From positions 1 to 5,092 of the forward strand of contig CAIUCF010000832.1 of the NCBI GenBank assembly GCA_903897565.1: a stretch of 5,092 nt of DNA, in the 5' to 3' direction. Positions 1-4,822 of this stretch are shown piece by piece. Source of the DNA: an uncultured Rhodospirillales bacterium. GTDB taxonomy: Bacteria > Pseudomonadota > Alphaproteobacteria > ATCC43930 > CGMCC-115725. The translations under genes were made by a program, and so were the position numbers. The notes below the pieces were generated by a model. It was given only the letters and a program-made list of their open reading frames with translations, searched no databases and was not told where the DNA came from. Every line of letters begins with the position of its first letter. The first letter of the stretch is position 1.

Positions 1-276
1 CCGTTGGAGCCTTTCACGGTCCACGATTTGCGTCGAACGTCCTCGACGCTTTTGAACGAGTTGGGGTTCAATAGTGACTGGATCGAAAAATGCCTCGCGC
101 ACGAAGACGGTCGTTCCTCGCGCGGCGTTTATAACAAGGCCGAATATGAGCACCAGCGCCGACATATGATGCAGGAGTGGGCCAATATCGTTGAGGCCTG
201 GATCGCCGGTCAGAAATATGCCCCGACCCTATATCCGGCTGCGATGGACCTGCTCACGCCGGCTCTTGACGTTTGA
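1..276 (+). CDS. Tyrosine recombinase (P4-type integrase), C-terminal part, 5' end outside window
   Basis: This is the end of a site-specific recombinase that would integrate and excise the element by cutting and rejoining DNA through a 3'-phosphotyrosine link. The frame is open from base 1, so the gene begins outside the window; the TTG at 4 is an internal codon. Counting from the first codon, the catalytic-domain signatures are HDLRRT at residues 8-13 (His8 and Arg11 of the HxxR box), LAH at 32-34 (His34, where many relatives have LGH), and Tyr44 in GVYNKAEY as the nucleophile. The stretch after the tyrosine (RRHMMQEWANIVEAW) is typical of the P4/DUF4102 integrase group. These visible catalytic residues are all present, so this part looks intact. 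Its end overlaps the convergent AlpA-like gene by 23 bp. The family call is secure; the insertion target cannot be told from here. Confidence 0.93.
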   Translation, partial: PLEPFTVHDLRRTSSTLLNELGFNSDWIEKCLAHEDGRSSRGVYNKAEYEHQRRHMMQEWANIVEAWIAGQKYAPTLYPAAMDLLTPALDV

Positions 277-538
277 CGGGTCGTGTCGTCCGCAGTCGTA
301 CATCTGGCGTCGGCGCACGTTTCGCCGTCCGAAGCGTAGAAGCGCGCTTGCGGGCCTCAAGCCAGTCTTCCACCTCAGCGAGATCCCAGACGACACACCG
401 CGAGGTTAGGTAAAAGCGGGCTGGAAATTCGCCTCTTCGCTCCATCTCGTAGATGGTCGTATCGGCAAGAGGCACCAGCTCTCGAAGCTGATCCCGCCGG
501 ATGGTCTTTCTTTGCCGTGGTTGTGCTTGCTGCGCCAT
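254..538 (-). CDS. AlpA-family helix-turn-helix regulator / putative excisionase
   Basis: A 94-residue basic DNA-binding protein of the AlpA (MerR-like winged helix) type. Residues 13-39 form the helix-turn-helix: a helix around DQLRELVPL, then ADTTIYEMERRGEFP. A short wing follows (RFYLTSRCVVW, 41-51), then the characteristic helix DLAEVEDWLEAR (52-63). The C-terminal 30 residues are rich in Arg, Lys and Pro and look unstructured. AlpA of the CP4-57 prophage activates the neighbouring integrase and promotes excision, and many island homologues act as excisionases; that role is inferred here from position beside int. I chose the ATG at 538 because the family domain starts close after it. The frame stays open up to 676, but that extension has no domain character. 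No strong ribosome binding site precedes 538. The gene is convergent with int and divergent from the LysR gene. Confidence 0.85.
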   Translation of the reverse strand: MAQQAQPRQRKTIRRDQLRELVPLADTTIYEMERRGEFPARFYLTSRCVVWDLAEVEDWLEARKRASTLRTAKRAPTPDVRLRTTRPVKRQEPA

Positions 539-707
539 CTTGGGATCTCGCCATATCCGATGAATGAACGCGATAGAAGGCGATAACGCGCGGCTATTGA
601 AGCAATAAAACCCCTCGTAGTAGTATCGGATAGCGTTGCGCGCATATGGGACGAGTTTATACGCAAGGCAGAGCATTGAAGCCGTTCGCCTGCAAAGCTG
701 CTTGCTG

Positions 708-720
708 TCGGCTCAGCCGA
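708..720. repeat. 13-bp perfect palindrome upstream of the LysR gene
   Basis: TCGGCT-C-AGCCGA is a perfect inverted repeat with 6-bp arms and a one-base centre. It ends directly before the GAGGGGG ribosome binding site and 16 bp before the TTG start. As RNA it could fold into a 5-bp stem with a 3-base loop. It could be an operator or a structure that affects translation. It lacks the T-N11-A spacing of a classical LysR box, and a repeat this size can arise by chance in a region of this length. Confidence 0.4.
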
Positions 721-727
721 GAGGGGG
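721..727 (+). promoter_or_regulatory. Ribosome binding site supporting the TTG start of the LysR gene
   Basis: GAGGGGG lies nine bases before the TTG at 737. The in-frame stop TGA at 677 and the lack of any in-frame ATG or GTG between it and 737 leave TTG as the only sensible start. Confidence 0.55.
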
Positions 728-736
728 TGTGAGGGA

Positions 737-1702
737 TTGCCGATACAGATCCGGCAGATTCGCTACGTAATCGCAGCGGCCGAGCACGGCAGTTTCCGTC
801 GAGCAGCGGCAGCCTTGGGCGTTCAAGAATCGGCGATCAGCCGCCGCATCCGCGAGCTGGAGGACCGGCTCGGGACGGCGTTCTTCATACGCTCTCCAAG
901 CGGCGTCATGCTCACGCATGCCGGGAAACAGTTCGTCCAACGCGGCCGCAAGGCTCTGATGGAAATCGGCCTCGCAAAGGCCGAAATGTCGGCGATCGGC
1001 CGCGGTGAAGACGGTCACGTTCATATCGGAATATTCTCGTCACTGGCGTCGGGATTTCTATCCGACCTGATCGAATCGTTTGGCGCCCGCCACGCCGCCG
1101 TCAAACTCACGTTCATCGACGGCAATCCCGCAGATCATGTGGCCGCCATCCGGAAGCACCAACTCGATGTCGCGTTCATAACCGGGGCGGCGGATTGGCC
1201 TGGCTGCGATGGCCTACAACTCTGGACAGAACGCATCTACGTCGTACTGCCGAAAGGGCATCGACTTGGCGGCGACGGGGAAGTCGATTTCGCTGAACTT
1301 GCCGGCGAACCCTTCATCGTCAGTGAGAGCGCGCCCGGCGAGGAGATCCACGATTACCTTGTGAAGCGGCTTGCCGATCTTGGCCGCCACCCTGAAATCC
1401 ACCATCAGGCCGTCGGCCGGGACAACCTCATGCGCCTCGTGGCGCTCGGCCGCGGTTTGACGGTCACGAGCGAAGCGACAACGGCCGCGCAATTTCCGGG
1501 CGTCATGTTCCGACCCATCGTCGGCGAACTCCTACCCTTTTGCGCGGTTTGGTCGCCGCAAAACGACAATCCGGCTTTGCATCGACTTCTTGAGATGGCG
1601 AGGTCCATGGCTGGTATCGGGAAATCGCAGGAGATCAGCGAGTTTCCCCGTGAACTAGCCGTCCCTGCTTTGCTTTCGCAAAACCCCGATCCGTCGCAAT
1701 GA
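737..1702 (+). CDS. LysR-family transcriptional regulator
   Basis: A 321-residue regulator of the LysR family: an N-terminal winged helix-turn-helix that binds DNA and a C-terminal two-lobed domain that binds a small effector. The HTH covers about residues 5-63, with the recognition region SFRRAAAALGVQESAISRRI (19-38), the link RELEDRLGTAFFIR, and the wing GVMLTHAGKQF. The effector domain follows from about residue 92 (DGHVHIGIF). The start is TTG; translation there gives the usual family opening (IRQIRYVIAAAEHGSF). Its last 22 or so residues (300-321) are encoded in the 68 bp antisense to the DUF2274 gene and do not look like part of the LysR fold, so they may be a late extension. LysR proteins often control a divergent or nearby gene, so the AlpA-like gene or the transfer operon are possible targets. 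The effector is unknown. Confidence 0.93.
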   Translation: MPIQIRQIRYVIAAAEHGSFRRAAAALGVQESAISRRIRELEDRLGTAFFIRSPSGVMLTHAGKQFVQRGRKALMEIGLAKAEMSAIGRGEDGHVHIGIFSSLASGFLSDLIESFGARHAAVKLTFIDGNPADHVAAIRKHQLDVAFITGAADWPGCDGLQLWTERIYVVLPKGHRLGGDGEVDFAELAGEPFIVSESAPGEEIHDYLVKRLADLGRHPEIHHQAVGRDNLMRLVALGRGLTVTSEATTAAQFPGVMFRPIVGELLPFCAVWSPQNDNPALHRLLEMARSMAGIGKSQEISEFPRELAVPALLSQNPDPSQ

Positions 1703-1886
1703 AACGCGCCAGCATGGGAACGATCAGTCGAACCGGATCGGTCTGCGGTTGGCCGGACTCGCGGCCCAGGATCTCTGCGTAGGCGATAAGATCGCGATGC
1801 AGGCTGGCGGGCAGTTCGACAGTGACCTTCACGGGCTTGTCGTTGGCAATGGGAGAGAGTTTTAGCTTCGCCAATTCAGCCTCCAT
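1635..1886 (-). CDS. DUF2274 family protein, last gene of the trb operon
   Basis: A small cytoplasmic protein of 83 residues (79 if the TTG at 1874 is used). It matches the DUF2274 pattern that I know as the usual neighbour of trbI in ICE-type trb clusters: KLKLSPIANDKPVKVTVELP, then a helix (about 27-44, HRDLIAYAEIL), then a second helix (about 49-66, DPVRLIVPMLARFIATD) and a basic tail. No function is established to my knowledge. The strand-helix-helix order, with VKVTVELP as the strand, resembles a ribbon-helix-helix DNA-binding fold, so it may be a regulator or a DNA-processing accessory; this is inference. The ATG at 1886 overlaps trbI by 11 bp. The TTG at 1874 follows a GGAGG at 5 bases and gives the opening MAKLKL expected for the family, so it may be the true start. 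Its end overlaps the convergent LysR gene by 68 bp. Confidence 0.88.
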   Translation of the reverse strand: MEAELAKLKLSPIANDKPVKVTVELPASLHRDLIAYAEILGRESGQPQTDPVRLIVPMLARFIATDRGFAKAKQGRLVHGETR

Positions 1887-3102
1887 AGGGTTCGAGCACG
1901 AGATCGCGCGTAACGATAACGCGAACCGGAAATCCGGGCCGGACCGTCAATGTCGGCGCGATATTGAGCTGGCGGCTGACGATTTGCTGTCCGGTCTGGC
2001 TGATGCTGTTGGAAGCGCCTGAGCGCAGCGCCTGAACGAGGCTGTTTTCGTTCTGGCTCGTCCCGGCCTCGGCGCCGACGCTCAGAATGGTCGACAGCGC
2101 GGCAGCTTTGAGGAGTTCGCCCCAATGGTAGTCGACGCCATCTTCAAGGCCTGCGTAGCCCTCGGCATCCGCGCCAGGTTGGCGCTCCAGGACGATCGAG
2201 CGACCGTTGGGGAACAGGAGCCTGTTCCAAACCAACAGCACGCGGCGCTGCCCGAAACCGACGCCGTTGTCATATTGTCCGATCACGCGCGTACCCTGCG
2301 GCACGAGAAGGATATGGCCCGTGGGGCTGTCATAGACGTTCTCGGTGACCTGCGCGGTGATCTGGCCTGGAAGGTCGGATCGGATGCCGGTGATCAGCGC
2401 GGCTGGGATGACGGCGCCCGCCTGGAGCACGTTTGCCGAGGCAGGCGCCGCCACGCGATCGGTCGAGACCGTGCGCTTGTCTGGGGTCTGATTGAGGAAG
2501 GCGAGCTGGCGGTCTTGCGCGGATGGCGTGGCAGGCTGGGGCGCGAGGCCCAGGCTCGCGAGGTCCGGCTGCGGTAGCACCGGCATCGTGGCGGGCGCGG
2601 GCGCGTTGTTGGCGGGCCTGGTCTCGGTAGATGCGAACAGGTGCGCTGTTCTGGCCGACTCCAACTCCTGATGACGGCGTTGCTCTTCCTGATCGATCCC
2701 CGGATTGGGCGCTCCGATGTTCGGGGTCGGCACCGGTTGGCCAGAGTTTTGTGCGTTGAGGATCGGGCGACCGAGATCGCCCGGCAGCGGCGGCCCCAGC
2801 TTCGGCACACCCGAATAGTCCCTTGGCAGACCCGCGAGCCCGTCTGGCGTCGTGCGATTGTCGGTGGAATACAGCTCTTCGTGGGTCTTGCCGCCGTGAC
2901 CGGCCTGGAGCGCATAGATGAGCGCGGCGCCGATGCCGGCGCTGGCGACGAGAGCCAACCCCGCTAGCACTTTTCGCGAAATTCGCGTCACGCGGGGAGG
3001 TTCGGCGCGCAGTCGCATTGGAGCGGTGGGTTCGCCAGTCAATGGCAGCGCGCCGTCGTCTGGTTCGGGCGTATTTTCCTTCGCGGGCCCGCTCTCGCTC
3101 AT
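1876..3102 (-). CDS. trbI: Conjugal transfer protein TrbI (VirB10-like)
   Basis: A 408-residue envelope-spanning component of the mating channel, the VirB10 counterpart that links the inner membrane to the outer-membrane core complex. The order is: a short acidic, proline-containing cytoplasmic tail (1-40); one membrane segment (about 45-66, VLAGLALVASAGIGAALIYAL); a Pro/Gln/Ala-rich periplasmic linker (about 80-220) containing the family stretch LPRDYSGVPKLGPPLPGDLG (92-111); and the conserved VirB10 C-terminal beta-barrel domain (about 225-400), with GAVIPAALITGI, LLVPQGTRVIGQYD and RLLFPNGRSI, plus the region near 330-345 expected to form the outer-membrane helix and the closing VRPGFPVRVIVTRDLVL. 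The ATG at 3102 overlaps the trbG stop as ATGA and has GGAAGG eight bases upstream. It looks complete. No trbH lies between it and trbG. Confidence 0.96.
   Translation of the reverse strand: MSESGPAKENTPEPDDGALPLTGEPTAPMRLRAEPPRVTRISRKVLAGLALVASAGIGAALIYALQAGHGGKTHEELYSTDNRTTPDGLAGLPRDYSGVPKLGPPLPGDLGRPILNAQNSGQPVPTPNIGAPNPGIDQEEQRRHQELESARTAHLFASTETRPANNAPAPATMPVLPQPDLASLGLAPQPATPSAQDRQLAFLNQTPDKRTVSTDRVAAPASANVLQAGAVIPAALITGIRSDLPGQITAQVTENVYDSPTGHILLVPQGTRVIGQYDNGVGFGQRRVLLVWNRLLFPNGRSIVLERQPGADAEGYAGLEDGVDYHWGELLKAAALSTILSVGAEAGTSQNENSLVQALRSGASNSISQTGQQIVSRQLNIAPTLTVRPGFPVRVIVTRDLVLEPYGG
1880..1884 (-). promoter_or_regulatory. Internal GGAGG that may set the DUF2274 start at TTG 1874
   Basis: On the minus strand GGAGG at 1884-1880 lies inside the first codons after the ATG at 1886 and five bases before a TTG at 1874-1872. 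The trbI stop (TGA, 1878-1876) sits between them, one base before that TTG. No comparable site precedes the ATG at 1886. Confidence 0.55.
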
Positions 3103-4142
3103 GACGCCGGCCTTCCGTCGGTGCGGGATATCCGCACGCGCTTCTGGTTCTTGTCGGAACCGAAGCGCAGCTCGGCGGCGGCGAACAGCCGGTCGACGAT
3201 CATGTAATTGCCGCGCACCCGGTAGTTCACGAGTTCGGACGTATCGCCTTCCGGGCCGACGACGAAGATCGGAGGCATTTCGCCTTGGGCGATGCCGCGC
3301 GGAAACTCGATAAAGACTTGTTTGCCGTCATCGAAAGCGCGAAGCGGCCGCCACGGTGCGCGATCACCGGTTACGTCGTAGCGAAAATTGACGCGCGCCA
3401 GATCGACGCCGGTGGCTACGGGCTGCGCCGCTTGCGCCTCGGCATTCTGTCGGCGGAGCGCAATGAGCTGATCCTGCGGATACTGCCAGGATACCGAGGC
3501 CATGTAAGTCTTCTCGGTCGATCGAAGCTCCAGGTGATAGGTGCGAGCATTGGTGTTGATGACGAGGTTGGTCATCAGTTCAGGCCGCGTCGGCTTGACG
3601 AGAATGTGGACCTGCTGGGTCGCGCCCGCGCCGCTCTGGGTGTCGCCTATGATCCAGCGCACGGTGTCGCCGGCCGCTACGGGACCAGAGCCAACGAGTG
3701 TCTCTCCAGGCTGCAAGGCAATGTCGGTGATCTGACCGGGGGCGGCATAGACCTGGTAGAGCGCGCCTTCGACGAACGGATAAATCTGGATGGCGTTGAT
3801 GAAGCCATTCCTGACTGGCTGCATGCGCGCAGCCGCATTGGCCTGATTTACCCGCACGGTGGGATCGGCAGGTTCTGGCGCGGGTTTGCCGTCCTGATCG
3901 ACTGGCTTCAATTGTCCAGGCAGCGGCAGCACCTTCGGCAGCTCAACCACTTTGACTGGCGCGGGTGGATCGGCCGCAAGGACGGCGGGAGCGGCTTCAT
4001 CATAGGTTATCTCCGGCGGCTTCATCGCCGTTGCGCAGCCGGTGAGCGCGGTGGCGCAAAGCAGTAAAGCCGTGAGCGCGGCGGTGCGGAAAGGCGCACT
4101 TTCAAGATTTACGCGGGCGGCTCCGCGAACGACGGACGTCAT
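3099..4142 (-). CDS. trbG: Conjugal transfer protein TrbG (VirB9-like), putative lipoprotein
   Basis: A 347-residue periplasmic/outer-membrane component of the mating channel, the VirB9 counterpart that forms the core-complex ring with TrbI. Residues 18-36 look like a lipoprotein signal peptide: a hydrophobic run ending in the lipobox LTGC, with Cys36 as the predicted lipidated residue. A proline-rich spacer follows (about 41-95), then the VirB9 N-terminal domain (about 115-225, with YPFVEGALYQVYAAPGQITD and NLVINTNARTYHLEL) and the C-terminal beta-sandwich (about 250-340, with FRYDVTGD, VFIEFP and NYMIVDRLF). I chose the ATG at 4142 because it overlaps the trbF stop as ATGA, has AAGGAG eight bases upstream and puts the signal peptide at the N-terminus. 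The frame stays open to an ATG at 4256, but that would bury the signal peptide and lie wholly in trbF. It looks complete. Confidence 0.95.
   Translation of the reverse strand: MTSVVRGAARVNLESAPFRTAALTALLLCATALTGCATAMKPPEITYDEAAPAVLAADPPAPVKVVELPKVLPLPGQLKPVDQDGKPAPEPADPTVRVNQANAAARMQPVRNGFINAIQIYPFVEGALYQVYAAPGQITDIALQPGETLVGSGPVAAGDTVRWIIGDTQSGAGATQQVHILVKPTRPELMTNLVINTNARTYHLELRSTEKTYMASVSWQYPQDQLIALRRQNAEAQAAQPVATGVDLARVNFRYDVTGDRAPWRPLRAFDDGKQVFIEFPRGIAQGEMPPIFVVGPEGDTSELVNYRVRGNYMIVDRLFAAAELRFGSDKNQKRVRISRTDGRPAS
3111..3116 (-). promoter_or_regulatory. Ribosome binding site of trbI
   Basis: GGAAGG on the minus strand lies inside the end of trbG, eight bases before the ATG at 3102. Together with the ATGA stop-start overlap it fixes the trbI start. 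Confidence 0.6.
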
Positions 4143-4822
4143 TGTCCAAGCTCCTTCGACCAGTTGATGGCGTTGATGTAGATTCCGAGCGGGTTCTTCC
4201 TGAGCGCGTCGGCGGTCCGCGGTGTCTGCACGACGACAGTCACGATGGCGCTCCATCGCTCGGTGCTGGCGAGACTGCCGTCCTGATAGCGGCGCTCGAT
4301 CCAGGCGATCCGGAAGGAGGTTGGGGAAGCGCGAATGACGGACGATACGTCCACGGCGACCTGTTGTTTGCCGACATTTGCGAACGGATCATTGGTGCGG
4401 GCGTAATCGTTCAGCGCGAGCGCGCCGGCCTGCGTCGTAAAATCGTAGGCGCGCAGCCAGTTCTGACGGACAATGATCGGGTCAGACGGAATGCTTCTGA
4501 CCTGTTCGATGAATTTGGCGAGGTAGAAGGCGACCTGCGGATCGCTCGGCTCGTAGTCGGCGGTGGCCGGCGCGACCGCCTGAGCCGCGCCCAACTTGTC
4601 GACCTGCACCACCCACGGGACGATTGAACCGGACGCGGATTGCCAAACGAGCGCGGTGGCAAGTCCCGCCGAAAGAATGAGCGAGCCAAGGGCCATGAGG
4701 CGCCAATTGCGGGCTTGGACCCGAGCGGAGCCGATGCGGTCATCCCAGACCTGAGCGGCCCTTTGATAAGGCGTTTCGGGTAGCGGGGCCTGGCCGTAAT
4801 GGGTGGATGGTCGCTTGAACAT
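4139..4822 (-). CDS. trbF: Conjugal transfer protein TrbF (VirB8-like)
   Basis: A 227-residue inner-membrane protein, the VirB8 counterpart that helps nucleate assembly of the mating channel. A cytoplasmic N-terminus (1-39) opens with the family pattern MFKRPSTHYG and YQRAAQVWDDRIGSARVQARNW. One membrane segment follows (about 41-60, RLMALGSLILSAGLATALVW), then a periplasmic NTF2-like domain (about 65-227) with VPWVVQVDKLGAAQAV, FYLAKFIEQVRSIP, the WLRAYDF helix, and the beta-sheet end TERWSAIVTVVVQTP followed by NPLGIYINAINWSKEL. That last motif is typical of TrbF. The length is normal for the family. Its ATG shares one base with the trbL stop (TGATG), and its stop overlaps the trbG start, so it is probably translated from the same transcript by coupling; its own ribosome binding site is weak. 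Confidence 0.96.
   Translation of the reverse strand: MFKRPSTHYGQAPLPETPYQRAAQVWDDRIGSARVQARNWRLMALGSLILSAGLATALVWQSASGSIVPWVVQVDKLGAAQAVAPATADYEPSDPQVAFYLAKFIEQVRSIPSDPIIVRQNWLRAYDFTTQAGALALNDYARTNDPFANVGKQQVAVDVSSVIRASPTSFRIAWIERRYQDGSLASTERWSAIVTVVVQTPRTADALRKNPLGIYINAINWSKELGQ
4151..4156 (-). promoter_or_regulatory. Ribosome binding site that decides the trbG start
   Basis: AAGGAG on the minus strand, within the end of trbF, lies eight bases before the ATG at 4142. It is the strongest such site in the operon and supports 4142 over the upstream in-frame ATG at 4256. Confidence 0.7.

Larger units (their letters stand above)
539..736. promoter_or_regulatory. Divergent intergenic region between alpA-like and lysR-like genes
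   Basis: This 198-bp spacer must hold the 5' signals of both flanking genes. It is poorer in GC than the rest: bases 601-660 contain 28 G or C of 60, against 46 of 60 for 2521-2580 inside trbI. I found no convincing sigma70 promoter on either strand; TTGAAG at 676-681 has no good -10 partner. It contains a 13-bp perfect palindrome next to the lysR start (708-720), an 8-bp inverted repeat pair (554-561 and 625-632), and the short repeat CGATA at 571 and 581, one helical turn apart. The region is a plausible control site for both genes, but that is inferred from the divergent layout. Confidence 0.5.

Noticed and set aside
637..644. TGCGCGCA palindrome in the spacer
   Set aside because: An 8-bp self-complementary GC run is expected by chance at this composition, and it has no position-specific link to a start.
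539..676. N-terminal extension of the AlpA-like protein to an ATG at 676
   Set aside because: The extra 46 residues have no AlpA character, and the family domain begins shortly after the ATG at 538. The bases there are better explained as the control region.
1911..1923. CGATAACGCG at 1914-1923 shared with 581-590, considered as a att-like or regulator repeat
   Set aside because: A 10-base match is expected several times by chance in 5 kb, and the copy near 1914 is ordinary trbI coding sequence.
2125..2577. Open frame of 150 codons on the plus strand inside trbI
   Set aside because: It is antisense to the conserved VirB10 domain of TrbI, has no recognisable domain, and no convincing ribosome binding site.
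2394..2915. Second minus-strand frame of 173 codons inside the TrbI linker
   Set aside because: The product is almost only Arg, Ser, Pro and Thr, as expected from a shifted frame over a Pro/Ala-rich linker; TrbI reads through unbroken.
3285..4067. Long open frame of 260 codons on the plus strand inside trbG
   Set aside because: It lies wholly antisense to trbG, whose product has clear VirB9 features. The frame is open because of the high-GC codon use of the real gene, and its product has low-complexity Arg/Gly/Leu content with no domain.
4143..4256. Upstream in-frame ATG for trbG at 4256
   Set aside because: It would put 38 Arg-rich residues before the lipoprotein signal peptide. The ATG at 4142 has AAGGAG at good spacing and the usual ATGA overlap.
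4142..4627. Open frame of 161 codons on the plus strand inside trbF
   Set aside because: It is an antisense shadow of trbF with no domain character.
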